This document shows, one piece after another, positions 1 to 9,104 of a stretch of 64,000 nucleotides of DNA. The stretch is from Pleurocapsa sp. PCC 7327 (GTDB taxonomy: Bacteria; Cyanobacteriota; Cyanobacteriia; Cyanobacteriales; Microcystaceae). A model generated the notes under the pieces. It searched no databases. It was not told where the DNA came from and saw nothing but the letters and a program-made list of their open reading frames with translations. The DNA lies in NCBI RefSeq assembly GCF_000317025.1, contig NC_019689.1:2643501-2707500 (forward strand), given 5' to 3'. The translations under genes were made by a program, and so were the position numbers. Positions within the stretch are counted from its first letter, which is position 1, and each line of letters starts with the position of its first letter.

Positions 1-720
1 TTTGCTGCTATTGGTTACGGTGTGTTGGGATTATCCGAGCAAGATTTGTATGCGCTACAGACAGTCGAAAGCGATCGCAATGCTCCGATCGCTATTCTAG
101 GAGCGGGAACAGGATTAGGAGAAGGATTTTTAATTCCTCTCTCAGACGACAGCTATCGCGTCTTTAGCAGCGAAGGAGGTCATGTAGATTTTGCCCCCCA
201 TTCTACCCTAGAGTTTCAGTTACTCAATTATATTTTGGAGAAGAATAATTTAGAGCGAGTTTCTGTCGAACGAATCGTATCTGGACAAGGAATCGTCTCA
301 ATTTATCAGTTTTTATGGGACAGGGATAGTTCTCAATCCTCTCCTACCTTTGCCAAAATCTATCAAACTTGGTTGCAAGAACTCGGCAAGGAAGAGAAAA
401 CCGTCGATTTAGCAGCAGAAATTTCCAAAGCAGCGATCGCGCAAAGCGATCGTCTGTGCCAACAAACCATGAGGCTATTTGTAGAAGCTTATGGAGCAGA
501 AGCAGGAAACCTAGCGCTAAAATTATTGCCCTATGGCGGACTCTACATTGCTGGTGGCATTTCTGCCAAGATTTTATCTCTCTTGAAGCAAGGAGACTTT
601 ATGAAAGCTTTCAAAGCTAAAGGAAGAGTCAGTCCCATTCTCAATAAAATTCCCGTCTATGTGGTTCTCAATCCAAAAGTTGGACTGATTGGAGCTGCCT
701 TTCGTGCCGCTCAAATCTAG
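1..720 (+). CDS. glk: Glucokinase, 5'-truncated by the window edge
   Basis: The frame is open from base 1 (reads FAAIGYGVLGL) to a TAG at 718-720, so about 239 C-terminal residues are visible; bacterial glucokinases of this type are about 340 aa, so roughly 100 residues lie before the window. Glucokinase phosphorylates glucose to glucose-6-phosphate in the cytoplasm. Visible family motifs are the glycine-rich phosphate-binding stretch ILGAGTGLGEGF and the EGGHVDFAP motif of the ROK-like/Glk family. The GTG at 22 could be read as a start, but the in-frame coding sequence before it matches the family, so it is internal. Confidence 0.9.
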   Translation, partial: FAAIGYGVLGLSEQDLYALQTVESDRNAPIAILGAGTGLGEGFLIPLSDDSYRVFSSEGGHVDFAPHSTLEFQLLNYILEKNNLERVSVERIVSGQGIVSIYQFLWDRDSSQSSPTFAKIYQTWLQELGKEEKTVDLAAEISKAAIAQSDRLCQQTMRLFVEAYGAEAGNLALKLLPYGGLYIAGGISAKILSLLKQGDFMKAFKAKGRVSPILNKIPVYVVLNPKVGLIGAAFRAAQI

Positions 721-727
721 CGATCGA

Positions 728-751
728 AGGATAGGTGGTATAATCTATCCT
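728..751. terminator. Hairpin after glk
   Basis: AGGATAG at 728-734 pairs with CTATCCT at 745-751 across a 10-nt loop, just after the glk stop. A short T run follows only about 12 bases later, so this is a weak terminator candidate. Confidence 0.35.
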
Positions 752-800
752 CTTACCAATCTTTTTAGGAAGATATCAATAATTTTATTTTTAAATTTTC

Positions 801-2783
801 ATGATTTTTAAAGAGTTAGTCTTACAAAACTTTGGTCCTTATGCCAATCGTCATGTCATTAACTTAAATCCAGAAATTAATGAAAATACTCGTCCAATTA
901 TTCTTTTTGGTGGCATGAATGGTGGCGGGAAAACAACTCTTATGGATGCTATTCGTCTTGCTTTATACGGACAACGCGCTCACTGTTCTACTCGCGGTAA
1001 TTTAGGGTATAGTGAATTTCTGACTCAAGCAGTTAACAACCAAGCTTCATCAATAGAGCAAACCCGTATAGAGCTGGCTTTTGAACATATTATTAATGAC
1101 CAATGGAAAGAATTTAGAATTGTCCGCAGTTGGACAAAAAATCCTAAAGATGGAAAAGACAACTTAGGCATTTTAGACACGGATTGGCCCGATCCTGCCT
1201 TAGCCAATACTTGGGATGAATATATTGAAACGATTCTTCCCTTGGGAATTTCTAATCTCTTTCTTTTTGATGGAGAACAAGTTAAAGAACTGGCGGAACA
1301 AGAGACTCCTCCTCAAGCCGTTATTGAAGCCATCCAGTCTCTATTAGGACTCGAATTAGCCGAACGGTTATCTATCGATCTAGATATCCTAGCCAGTCGC
1401 AAACGAAAGGCTTTAGCCAGTGCTTCTCAATTGTCAAATTTAGAAGAAATTGAAGCCAGACTTAAGCAATATAACCAAGAGAAAGAACTTGCCCAAGCAG
1501 CTTTAGGTACATTACAACAACAGCTCAAAGAAGCACAAAAAAACTATCAAGAAGCAGCCGATAAGTTTCGGACTGAAGGAGGCAGAATTGCTGCCCAAAG
1601 AAGTCAGTTAGAAAGCAAGCTCGACGAACTCGCTAAAGCAACAGATAATCAACGCCAAGAAATGTGCGATCTAGCATCCGATCTTTTGCCATTAGGATTG
1701 GTGACTCCTCTATTAAAACGAGTAAAATTACAAGCAGAAACAGAAGCAAAGATTCTACAAGCAAAAGTGGCTAGAGATGTTATCCAACAACGAGACGATC
1801 GCCTGTTGGAATACCTAGACAAATTATCTTTGACTTCTAAACAATTAGAAAAGATTAAATTATTTCTCCAAGAGGAAAATCGCTCTCTAAATCAAGAACT
1901 AGATCTCAATAAAGAGCCGTGGTTGTGTATTGATGAAGAAGGAATTAAACTGCTGGAGAATTTATTAGAACATCAACTTTCCATGCAGATAGATTTAGCT
2001 AGCAAACAAATAGAACGATTAAAACAACTCGAAGAAGAATTGGATTCGACTGAGAGACAATTAGCTGTCGCTGCATCGCCAGAAGACTATCAAAAGTTAG
2101 ACCAGCTTGTTAAAGAAGCGCAAAAAGAATTAATTAAACGCCAAGCAGCTTATGAGGCAGGAAAGCATAAGTATGAAGAGGCGATCAAAGCGATTGACAA
2201 AATAAAAAAAGAACTAGAAAAATATAGCGAACAGGCAATCGATCGCGCTAACGACGAACATATCATTAAATCGGTGGCAAAAGTTCAAAAAACGCTCCAG
2301 CTTTTTCGAGAACGTTTAACTCTGAAAAAGTTAAATAAATTAGAGGGAGAAGTGACTGAATGTTTCCGCTATCTTTTGCATAAATCGGATTTAGTGCATC
2401 GAGTTGCGATCGATACGAATAATTTCAGTCTTTCTCTCTACGATTTGCAAGGTTTGCCCGTTCCCAAACATCGCCTCTCCGCTGGAGAAAAACAATTACT
2501 CGCGATCGCGTTTTTATGGGGACTGGCACGAGTTTCTGGTCGCAATCTACCCGTTGCGATCGATACCCCGTTGGGACGTTTAGATTCTTCCCACCGCAGT
2601 AATTTAGTCGAACGCTATTTTCCTACTGCATCCCATCAAGTTATCCTACTTTCTACCGATACCGAGATAGGTAAAGTCGAAGTGGAACAGCTACGCGAAC
2701 AAGGCGCGATCGCGCGGGAATATTTATTAAAATATGACTCTCAAAAGCGTCAAACTGTTGTAAAAACTGGATATTTTTATTAA
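801..2783 (+). CDS. dndD: DndD, DNA phosphorothioation SMC-like ATPase
   Basis: 660 aa, normal DndD length. The N-terminus (MIFKELVLQNFGPY) leads into a Walker A loop, GGMNGGGKTT at residues 37-46. The family stretch LFLFDGEQVKEL follows near 153-164, and a long Gln/Glu/Lys-rich coiled coil spans about 210-500. Near the C-terminus are an ABC signature LSAGEKQLLAIA (about 558) and a Walker B-like AIDTPLGRLDS (about 586). This is the SMC/Rad50 architecture of DndD, which with DndC and DndE puts sulfur into the DNA backbone. No dndA, dndB or dndC is in the window; dndE lies 0.9 kb downstream beyond a DUF29 gene on the other strand. The nearest Shine-Dalgarno-like AGGAAG is about 27 bases upstream, so the RBS is weak. 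Confidence 0.88.
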   Translation: MIFKELVLQNFGPYANRHVINLNPEINENTRPIILFGGMNGGGKTTLMDAIRLALYGQRAHCSTRGNLGYSEFLTQAVNNQASSIEQTRIELAFEHIINDQWKEFRIVRSWTKNPKDGKDNLGILDTDWPDPALANTWDEYIETILPLGISNLFLFDGEQVKELAEQETPPQAVIEAIQSLLGLELAERLSIDLDILASRKRKALASASQLSNLEEIEARLKQYNQEKELAQAALGTLQQQLKEAQKNYQEAADKFRTEGGRIAAQRSQLESKLDELAKATDNQRQEMCDLASDLLPLGLVTPLLKRVKLQAETEAKILQAKVARDVIQQRDDRLLEYLDKLSLTSKQLEKIKLFLQEENRSLNQELDLNKEPWLCIDEEGIKLLENLLEHQLSMQIDLASKQIERLKQLEEELDSTERQLAVAASPEDYQKLDQLVKEAQKELIKRQAAYEAGKHKYEEAIKAIDKIKKELEKYSEQAIDRANDEHIIKSVAKVQKTLQLFRERLTLKKLNKLEGEVTECFRYLLHKSDLVHRVAIDTNNFSLSLYDLQGLPVPKHRLSAGEKQLLAIAFLWGLARVSGRNLPVAIDTPLGRLDSSHRSNLVERYFPTASHQVILLSTDTEIGKVEVEQLREQGAIAREYLLKYDSQKRQTVVKTGYFY

Positions 2784-2987
2784 GTTTTGCTAAAAATTTT
2801 TCTTTTTTTAAAAATAGGGCTTGATTTCGCGACTCCTTGACTTTATTATTTAAACAATGGAATATTTTTGTTTATCTATACTCGATTCTATTTCCATTAT
2901 TTAAAATGTCAATAGCATAATATCACAAAAAAGAGAAATTAGTCAAATTTATAGCGAACGTCATTCTACTAATAAAAAAAGCGATCG

Positions 2988-3425
2988 CTATGGCAGATAA
3001 TTTTCATCTAATACCTGCCCAACAGAAAACGGACATTCTTCAGGGAAATAATCTGCATTCAATCCCGTCTCGTCTGAAGCCAACAATCGAGCTTTTTGGT
3101 AACATTCATCAAATATGTTATCAAAATAATTCTTAAGACTAGGACTATCAATGAAAGCTTCTGCTATTCTTTGACGATGCTCTCTAATACTACTTCTCCA
3201 GTTACTGGTTCGCTTTTCGGATTGATATTTATACTTAAGCAGGTGCATCAACAAGATTTTTAGATTGCTGTAGAGGGCTTTTTTCTCGCTTCTCCCCATA
3301 CTCAAGATTTCTTCTATTAAATTATCCAAGTCTAACTCTTCCCAATTCCGTTGTTCTAACAATTGAGCAGTAACTATCGTCCATTCGAGAAAATCTTTTT
3401 CGTACAAAGATGCTAAATTAGCCAT
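2988..3425 (-). CDS. DUF29 family protein
   Basis: About 145 aa from the preferred ATG (MANLASLYEKDFLEW); seven more codons upstream are open but unlike the family. The sequence has the DUF29 hallmarks: YEKDFLEWTIVTAQLLEQRNWEELDLDNLIEEI, then a His/Lys-rich central helix (LLMHLLKYKYQ), then SWRSSIREHR in the middle, here reading NWRSSIREHRQRI. DUF29 proteins are all-helical, very common in cyanobacteria in many copies, and of unknown function. It sits convergent to dndD and divergent from dndE, which separates two genes normally adjacent. No evidence links it functionally to phosphorothioation. Confidence 0.8.
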   Translation of the reverse strand: MANLASLYEKDFLEWTIVTAQLLEQRNWEELDLDNLIEEILSMGRSEKKALYSNLKILLMHLLKYKYQSEKRTSNWRSSIREHRQRIAEAFIDSPSLKNYFDNIFDECYQKARLLASDETGLNADYFPEECPFSVGQVLDENYLP

Positions 3426-3691
3426 CACCCACGCTCTCCCCCTCAATTCTTTGATCGATTAGTTCAATTTCTCTTTAATAGCCTCTCTCAGAGAATATCT
3501 GAAAAGTTAAAACATCATGTTGAGCGAAGCGAAACATCTTAATAGATTTCTTGGAAAAGTCATTAACTTAGCGGAATTCTTTGCGCCTTTGCGCGAGACT
3601 ATCATCCCATGATTGTGCAACGCCTTTTTTCTATCAAGATTCTATCCTTAAAATTTATATTAACATTATCAGCCAAGAGAGAATTAATTAT

Positions 3692-4075
3692 ATGGAATTG
3701 CCAATCGAGCGCATTCGCCTTTCACAAACCGCAAAAGATCGACTGGTAAAACTCAAACGCCAGACAAAAATCGACCAATGGAATATTTTATGTCGATGGG
3801 CATTTTGTCGTTCTCTCGCCGAACCGAGTATTCCGTCTCCGGTTCCCATTCCTGCCGATAGCAATGTAGAGATAACATGGAAAGTCTTTGGCGGAGATAT
3901 GGCGGATCTCCTATTAATTGCACTCAAACAACGCTGTCATGAGGATGGTTTAGGAACCGACAAAGAAACCCTCGCCACTCAATTTCGACTGCACCTGCAT
4001 CGCGGCATTGGTTATCTAGCAGGCGATCCCAACCTTAAAAAGATAGAAAATTTACTTGCCTTAACCTTAAATTGA
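3692..4075 (+). CDS. dndE: DndE, DNA phosphorothioation protein
   Basis: 127 aa from ATG 3692 (MELPIERIRLSQTAKDRL), preceded by a purine-rich AAGAGAG about 10 bases upstream; the 37 open codons before it lack family character. DndE is a small, basic, mostly helical protein that forms tetramers and binds nicked dsDNA. The N-terminal RIRLSQTAKDRLVKLKRQT segment, the central WNILCRWAFCRSL and the C-terminal HRGIGYLAGD are typical of the family. Its TGA (4073-4075) abuts the accC stop (4076-4078) with no spacer, so the two genes converge tightly. Separation from dndD by an opposite-strand gene is unusual. Confidence 0.85.
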   Translation: MELPIERIRLSQTAKDRLVKLKRQTKIDQWNILCRWAFCRSLAEPSIPSPVPIPADSNVEITWKVFGGDMADLLLIALKQRCHEDGLGTDKETLATQFRLHLHRGIGYLAGDPNLKKIENLLALTLN

Positions 4076-5425
4076 CTAATGATTCATCAAATGCTCTTCG
4101 ACAAACTTGGTGTAAACATCCCCAGCAACAAAGGCGGGATGAGCAAGAATTTTTTGATGGAAACCGATGGTAGTGGGAACGCCAGTAATAGCACATTCTT
4201 TTAAGGCACGTCTCATGCGCTTGATGGCTGTCTCTCGATCCGGTCCCCAAACGATCAGCTTGCCGATTAGAGAATCGTAGAATGGGGGGATTTCATAATC
4301 GGTGTAGACGTGAGAATCCATGCGCACGCCGGGACCGCCAGGCGGAAGATAGGCGTTAATTTTGCCGGGATGGGGACGAAAATTGCGATCGGGATCTTCG
4401 GCATTAATGCGACATTCGATCGCGTGACCTCGGAAAGTAATATCTTCTTGAGTAAGTTGAAGTTTTTCCCCTTGGGCGATGCGAATTTGTTCGGTAATTA
4501 AATCCAGTCCGGTAATCATCTCGGTAACGGGATGCTCGACCTGAATGCGAGTATTCATTTCCATAAAATAGAAATGACCGTCGCGATCGACTAAGAACTC
4601 GACCGTTCCAGCACCAACATAATTAATCGATTTAGCGGCGCGAACGGCAGCTTCTCCCATTTCCGAGCGCAATTGGGGCGTGAGGATCGAACTGGGAGCT
4701 TCTTCAAGTAACTTCTGGTGTCGCCGTTGAATAGAACATTCCCGTTCTCCCAAATGGATCGCGTTTCCGTAGCTATCGGCTAGGATTTGAAATTCGATAT
4801 GGCGGGGACGTTCGATAAATTTTTCGATATATACGCCGGGGTTGCCAAAGGCGGCTTCAGCCTCTCCTTGAGCGGCGCTAAACAGGCGAGAGAATTCGCT
4901 GTCTTCGCGCACCAGGCGCATTCCCCTGCCGCCGCCGCCAGCCGTCGCCTTAATCATAACCGGATAGCCAATCTCGCGAGCGATCGCCAGCGCTTCCTTC
5001 TCACCTGCCACCAATCCCCAGCTTCCGGGAACGGTGGGCACGCCTACCTTCTGCATCGTTTTTTTTGCCGTCGATTTATCCCCCATGGCGCGAATGGCTT
5101 CGGGAGAAGGACCGATAAAGGTAATTTGGTGATCGGCGCAAATTTCGGCAAAGCGGGCATTTTCGGCAAGAAATCCATAGCCGGGATGAATCGCGGTCGC
5201 GTTGCGAGTTAAAGCTGCGGAGATAATGTTGGGAATATTGAGATAGCTTTTGCTACTCGGCGGAGGACCGATGCAGACACTTTCGTCGGCTAGCTGAACG
5301 TGAAGGGCGTGGCGATCTATAGTAGAGTGAACTGCAACGGTAGCAATCCCTAGTTCTTCACAGCTATGGAGAATCCGCAGGGCAATCTCCCCTCGATTAG
5401 CAATTAAAATCTTGGAAAATTGCAT
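4076..5425 (-). CDS. accC: Acetyl-CoA carboxylase, biotin carboxylase subunit
   Basis: 449 aa, the same length as E. coli AccC. It carboxylates the biotin on BCCP using ATP and bicarbonate, the first half reaction of fatty acid synthesis. Visible features are the N-terminal [14 protein letters not shown], the ATP-grasp glycine loop [28 protein letters not shown], the substrate/metal segment [18 protein letters not shown], and the C-terminal RINAEDP motif. Start ATG at 5425 gives [12 protein letters not shown] as expected. accB is not adjacent, which is common in cyanobacteria. The zinc-ribbon gene lies 64 bp upstream on the same strand and could be cotranscribed. Confidence 0.97.
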   Translation of the reverse strand: MQFSKILIANRGEIALRILHSCEELGIATVAVHSTIDRHALHVQLADESVCIGPPPSSKSYLNIPNIISAALTRNATAIHPGYGFLAENARFAEICADHQITFIGPSPEAIRAMGDKSTAKKTMQKVGVPTVPGSWGLVAGEKEALAIAREIGYPVMIKATAGGGGRGMRLVREDSEFSRLFSAAQGEAEAAFGNPGVYIEKFIERPRHIEFQILADSYGNAIHLGERECSIQRRHQKLLEEAPSSILTPQLRSEMGEAAVRAAKSINYVGAGTVEFLVDRDGHFYFMEMNTRIQVEHPVTEMITGLDLITEQIRIAQGEKLQLTQEDITFRGHAIECRINAEDPDRNFRPHPGKINAYLPPGGPGVRMDSHVYTDYEIPPFYDSLIGKLIVWGPDRETAIKRMRRALKECAITGVPTTIGFHQKILAHPAFVAGDVYTKFVEEHLMNH

Positions 5426-5489
5426 TAGATAAACGAGCGCCTCAAGTTTTGATACTTAAGTTAGAATATACAGTTTTGAGGACTTAAAT

Positions 5490-5738
5490 TCACTCAACTC
5501 GATTGGCTAGCTCGGAGGGAGGGCGATCGCTACTCCAAGACCACCAAACCTGACCGCATTTGCATTGGTAAAATTCCTGCCATTTACGGCGGTAATCCTC
5601 TCCTATCACCGGCGCTCGTCGATTGATCCAAACTCGTTGCGCTTTGATAGCAGACGCTCTACAGCGAGGACAGCTAAAATCAAGGGCGTGAACGGCTGTC
5701 TCTGTCCAGCCGGGAGGAGTGGGGCTAAAAGCATCCAT
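5490..5738 (-). CDS. Small zinc-ribbon protein, unknown function
   Basis: 82 aa. Two CxxC-type knuckles are visible: CPRC near residue 24 and CKCG near residue 60, spaced as in a zinc ribbon, with several Trp and Arg residues between (VWINRRAPVIGEDYRRKW). No catalytic domain is seen; a nucleic-acid or protein-binding role is the usual inference for such ribbons but is not demonstrated. It lies upstream of accC on the same strand. I do not recognise a named family, though the codon use looks like its neighbours and the frame is clean. Confidence 0.6.
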   Translation of the reverse strand: MDAFSPTPPGWTETAVHALDFSCPRCRASAIKAQRVWINRRAPVIGEDYRRKWQEFYQCKCGQVWWSWSSDRPPSELANRVE

Positions 5739-5875
5739 AGCAGCTAGTTCCTAAATTTTCAATCGCCATCTTTATCTAGAGATAACAAATCATTCCCGCT
5801 CCTGGAAGCGAGAAATTTTTGCTCATCCAAAGTCAGAGTAACAAATTATTGGTAAGCACAAGCAAGCGACTGCAT

Positions 5876-6670
5876 TCAAACAGGCTCATAAGTTACTAAC
5901 TGGTTGACTTTGGGTTTGCCAAAGCGCCGCCACGCGCTGCCACCGCGCAAGAACAACTCCACCCAGCGCACCGACCTTTTCTCTCCCGGCAACGTCCAAC
6001 CAGAACTCCCCGGCGCAAAGGCAAGCGTTCCTTCTGGCACCCGAAAGCTTCCATCAGAATAGATCGCATCGCTGACCACATCCCCCACGCGCACGACCAC
6101 TTTAGTTTCGGGTTTTAGGTTAACCGAGTCAGCCAAAATCGTCGTCTTGAGGTTTCCGTAGCCATCTATCCAGGCTACTCTGTCGGTTGGAAAGTCAGGA
6201 ATTTGTTCGGGCGAAATTTCATCTCCCAATAAACTGCGATCGCCTTGAACGAGGGCAGCGGCAGCAGTCGGAAAAACATCGCGGGAACGAAACTGAGAGC
6301 CACCCCGCGAGACGTTAATCATATGAATAGAGGAGGCTGCATTCTTGATAAAAGATAGAGTATAGCCCGCCCAAACTCCAACAACTCTAACTCCATTGGG
6401 AAGAAGGGCGTAAGTTAACCCTTCTCCTTCGTTATCGATGCGAGCTTCGGGATTATCTTGTCGAGGAGCGCAGTTGTGATAAATTAGGCGACTTTCTGGC
6501 CCCGGATTCAGCCCCAGTTGAGCAATCCAAAAGCCAGTAGCAAGAGTGCTGAATGGCGGGACGGAAAAGCAGTGAATTTGAGCGGTTGGCAGATGTTGCA
6601 ACAAGCGCTGGCTTACTTCTGCAAAGGCTGGATCGTTAGCACCGTAGTCGGCAATTAGACTAATGAACAT
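5876..6670 (-). CDS. DUF62 / SAM hydroxide adenosyltransferase family protein
   Basis: 264 aa, matching the family length. The N-terminus (MFISLIADYGANDPAF) has the Asp-containing ADYG motif of the DUF62/SAM_adeno_trans family, whose members split S-adenosylmethionine with water (or halide in the fluorinase and chlorinase branch) to adenosine and methionine. Later conserved pieces are RGGSQFRSRDVFPTAAAAL and WIDGYGNLKTTI. A halogenase is unlikely by default because most cyanobacterial members are hydroxide adenosyltransferases; the sequence alone does not settle it. It stands alone between the accC group and nblA, about 190 bp from each neighbour. Confidence 0.8.
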   Translation of the reverse strand: MFISLIADYGANDPAFAEVSQRLLQHLPTAQIHCFSVPPFSTLATGFWIAQLGLNPGPESRLIYHNCAPRQDNPEARIDNEGEGLTYALLPNGVRVVGVWAGYTLSFIKNAASSIHMINVSRGGSQFRSRDVFPTAAAALVQGDRSLLGDEISPEQIPDFPTDRVAWIDGYGNLKTTILADSVNLKPETKVVVRVGDVVSDAIYSDGSFRVPEGTLAFAPGSSGWTLPGEKRSVRWVELFLRGGSAWRRFGKPKVNQLVTYEPV

Positions 6671-6860
6671 TAAGAGAGCTGCAATTTAAACCAGACTCAT
6701 TGTATTGATAAAGCTCTCAGTCACACCAAAACTAATATATAAATTTAACTCTAAAAACTACTATACAAAATTTGCTGTTGGTTAACGCCCCAGCATCCCC
6801 AGCTTTTTTCCGAAAAGGAACCTAGCTAGAGAAGGAGGTCGCCCTTTCCAGCGAGGTTTG

Positions 6861-7058
6861 CTACTGAGACCAGGAATTAGACTCTAAACCCCATTGATGC
6901 TTGATAAAGGATTTGTACATATTCTCGCGCATCAACATTTGTTCGTAGAGTTTGATCAGGAACTCCTGTGCCTGTTCGCGACTCATCCGTTCTACCTGAG
7001 TTTGGAAAGAACGAATGCTGAACTGTTGTTCCAAAGAAAGTTCGATTGGTTGAGACAT
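6861..7058 (-). CDS. nblA: NblA, phycobilisome degradation protein
   Basis: 65 aa, within the 54-65 aa range of NblA. NblA is a small helical adaptor that binds phycobiliproteins and recruits Clp protease during nitrogen or sulfur starvation, bleaching the cell. The sequence shows the conserved N-terminal LSLEQQFSIRSFQTQV and central MSREQAQEFLIKLYEQMLMRENMYK helix, including the Met-Arg-Glu-Asn segment. A strong AAGGAG lies about 13 bases upstream of the ATG. The upstream region (7059-7200) carries several inverted repeats, listed separately, that may be regulatory. It is the only phycobilisome-related gene in the window. Confidence 0.95.
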   Translation of the reverse strand: MSQPIELSLEQQFSIRSFQTQVERMSREQAQEFLIKLYEQMLMRENMYKSFIKHQWGLESNSWSQ

Positions 7059-7115
7059 AGTTGGCTTTTACTCCTTTTCTAGAGTTTGTCGCTTGCAAAC
7101 ATTCAGGATATATTT

Positions 7116-7193
7116 GTATCATCCCTATACTTTTTAGTATAAAGCAATGTAAAAAAAAATTGACAAGATATCTGTCTTATGTATTAGATACAT
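7116..7193. promoter_or_regulatory. Cluster of inverted repeats upstream of nblA
   Basis: Four dyads lie 58-135 bases upstream of nblA. GTA-N9-TAC at 7116-7130 resembles the NtcA site GTA-N8-TAC but has one base too many. TATACT-TTTT-AGTATA is at 7126-7141. An imperfect GACAaGATATCTGTC is at 7162-7176. ATGTAT-TAG-ATACAT is at 7179-7193. The TATACT on the minus strand could also serve as a -10 box. Assignment to NtcA or any other regulator is inference. Confidence 0.4.
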
Positions 7194-7670
7194 GACAATT
7201 TCTTCTTTCTCATGATTTCCTCACACTATCTCAAGTATTCACGCAAGTAGTACGATTAACGGGTAAAATCTTATATAGTAAGGGTTTCGGAGAAAAAACG
7301 CTCCATCTAGCCAATAGCCTAAGTATATATACTTAAAAATTTAAGAAAACTTGACCAGCAACCGCACAATAGTTTGACGAATTGCGTAAACATTCTGTAA
7401 TAATCAAATATGGCAGCCAAATATAGCTGTTGACTCAAGTACTGAACGTCCGCGAGCCAAAGCGCGAATCTTAGTTCTAATCGCAGTTGAAACCTAGAGG
7501 AAAAGAGATTTTGACGGCACGAGCCGATATCGATAAGAAAAGCTGGAGAAATCGGGAAATTAATCGCTGGGAAATTTCTTGCCTAGCCCATTTGACATTA
7601 TTAAAATTATGGCTCGTCAATGTCGCGCCGAAAATTTTTCACGCAAACCCAATATTTGGAGGGATTTTTC
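7194..7670. other. Gene-free region between nblA and the RRM gene
   Basis: About 480 bp separate the nblA upstream dyads from the RRM start. No credible ORF is present. ACGAGCC at 7519-7525 can pair with GGCTCGT at 7611-7617, and GAAATT/AATTTC near 7556-7578 can form an inner stem, so the RRM mRNA may have a structured leader of 100-200 nt. Cyanobacterial rbp genes are known for long, temperature-responsive leaders; here it is only a suggestion. A GGAGGG Shine-Dalgarno sits at 7658-7663. Confidence 0.3.
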
Positions 7671-8165
7671 ATGCCTGTTCGTCTTTATGTAGGTAACTTA
7701 CCCAAAGAACCTATCGAGCGTCAAGCGCTACAAGAAATGTTTGCCGATGCTAGCGAGGTGCTGTCTACCAAGGTGATCAAAGACCGCAAAACTGGCAAGT
7801 GTAGAGGGTTTGCCTTTGTCACCCTACCAACGGATGAAATGGCAGACCAATTTATCGAAAAATATAACGGTCAGTCTTTCATGGACAGCCCTCTCAAAAT
7901 TGAAAAAGCCCTACCTCGTTCTAAGGGGAAAGGGAAAGAAGAATCCGACTCTCAAGAGCCATCTCAATCCTCTCCTGAGGAAACGACAGCTTCTAGCAGC
8001 CCTAATCCTAATCCATCCGGACGCAAGAACAACAAAAAGCGTCCTCGCTCTCAGGGAAATAGTAGCAGCGGCGGCACCGGAGCTGAGGGATTTCAACCCG
8101 ATCCTCGTTGGGCAGATCAGTTAGCCCAACTTAAGGAAATGCTAGCCGCTCAAAGCAGCAACTAA
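7671..8165 (+). CDS. RRM-domain RNA-binding protein
   Basis: 164 aa from ATG 7671, set by GGAGGG seven bases upstream. A single RRM fills residues 1-80: RNP2 reads LYVGNL (residues 4-9) and RNP1 lies in KCRGFAFVTL. These cyanobacterial Rbp proteins bind RNA and are often cold- or light-regulated and some localise mRNAs. The C-terminal half (about 85-164) is unusual: a long low-complexity tail rich in Ser, Pro, Glu and Asn with a basic patch KNNKKRPR, ending in an amphipathic helix-like WADQLAQLKEMLAAQ. Most Rbps end with a short Gly-rich tail, so this belongs to the longer subtype. It precedes rpiA by 131 bp. Confidence 0.9.
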   Translation: MPVRLYVGNLPKEPIERQALQEMFADASEVLSTKVIKDRKTGKCRGFAFVTLPTDEMADQFIEKYNGQSFMDSPLKIEKALPRSKGKGKEESDSQEPSQSSPEETTASSSPNPNPSGRKNNKKRPRSQGNSSSGGTGAEGFQPDPRWADQLAQLKEMLAAQSSN

Positions 8166-8296
8166 TTCCAGTTACCAGCTGCCAGCTATCAGAAGCTAGC
8201 GATTGGCTTTTAAAGGCTGGTTTCTGGTAGCTGTTTGTTGTACGCCAAAGTCAATCATTAATAAATCCTATAGATACCAAAAAGGAGTTTTTTAGT

Positions 8297-9010
8297 ATGA
8301 CAGTTAACGTCGATCCCCTTGTCATAATGAAACAAGAAGTCGGCAAAGCAGCTGCCAGTCGCGTCAAATCTGACTCGATTGTAGGGTTGGGTACGGGATC
8401 GACAACAGCATACGCGATCGAGTACTTGGGAGAACGTCTCAGAAAAGGCGAATTAAAAAATATTGTCGGCATTCCTACCTCCTTTCAGGCGGAAGTATTG
8501 GCGAGAAAGCATCGCATTCCTTTGACGAGTTTAGATACCGTCGATCGCATCGACATCGCGATCGATGGGGCTGATGAAGTCGATCCGAACAAAAATTTGA
8601 TCAAGGGCGGCGGTGCGGCGCATACTCGCGAAAAGGTGGTAGATAGCCTAGCAGATCTGTTCATCGTCGTTGTCGATAGCGGTAAGCTAGTTGACAAGCT
8701 TGGTTCGACTTTTTTATTACCTGTAGAAGTTATCCCGATGGCAGTTGCTCCCGTGATGCGATCGCTAGAAAAGTTGGGAGGTAAACCAGAACTGCGCATG
8801 GGGGTGAAAAAGGCAGGGCCCGTGGTGACAGATCAAGGTAACTTGGTGATCGATGTTAAATTCGATCGCATCGACGATCCGGCTTGTCTGGAAAAGACGA
8901 TTAATAATATTCCCGGCGTTTTAGAAAACGGTCTATTTGTAGGAGTTGCCGACATCATTTTGGTCGGTGAAATTAAAGAAGATCGACCTTTGGTTAGAGA
9001 AATAATCTGA
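8297..9010 (+). CDS. rpiA: Ribose-5-phosphate isomerase A
   Basis: 237 aa, the usual size. It interconverts ribose-5-phosphate and ribulose-5-phosphate, feeding the Calvin cycle and pentose phosphate pathway. Family motifs are clear: [13 protein letters not shown] (phosphate loop), the catalytic-region DGADEVDPN, and [13 protein letters not shown]. Start ATG 8297 has an AAGGAG about nine bases upstream. Two GATCGCGATCG-type stretches inside reflect the HIP1-rich genome. It lies between the RRM gene and proB on the same strand with 94 bp to proB; cotranscription is possible but unproven. Confidence 0.97.
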   Translation: MTVNVDPLVIMKQEVGKAAASRVKSDSIVGLGTGSTTAYAIEYLGERLRKGELKNIVGIPTSFQAEVLARKHRIPLTSLDTVDRIDIAIDGADEVDPNKNLIKGGGAAHTREKVVDSLADLFIVVVDSGKLVDKLGSTFLLPVEVIPMAVAPVMRSLEKLGGKPELRMGVKKAGPVVTDQGNLVIDVKFDRIDDPACLEKTINNIPGVLENGLFVGVADIILVGEIKEDRPLVREII

Positions 9011-9104
9011 GATTCTATTTTCCCCAACACCGAAAAGCGATCGCCTAAGATTAGGAAAGCTAAAGAATTTGAGAGACGATCGATAGAGCGATCGCTCGTC
9101 CCAT

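Noticed and set aside
7487-7696. 69-codon frame upstream of and overlapping the RRM gene
   Set aside because: No RBS, overlaps the true start, and the sequence reads like a non-coding leader.
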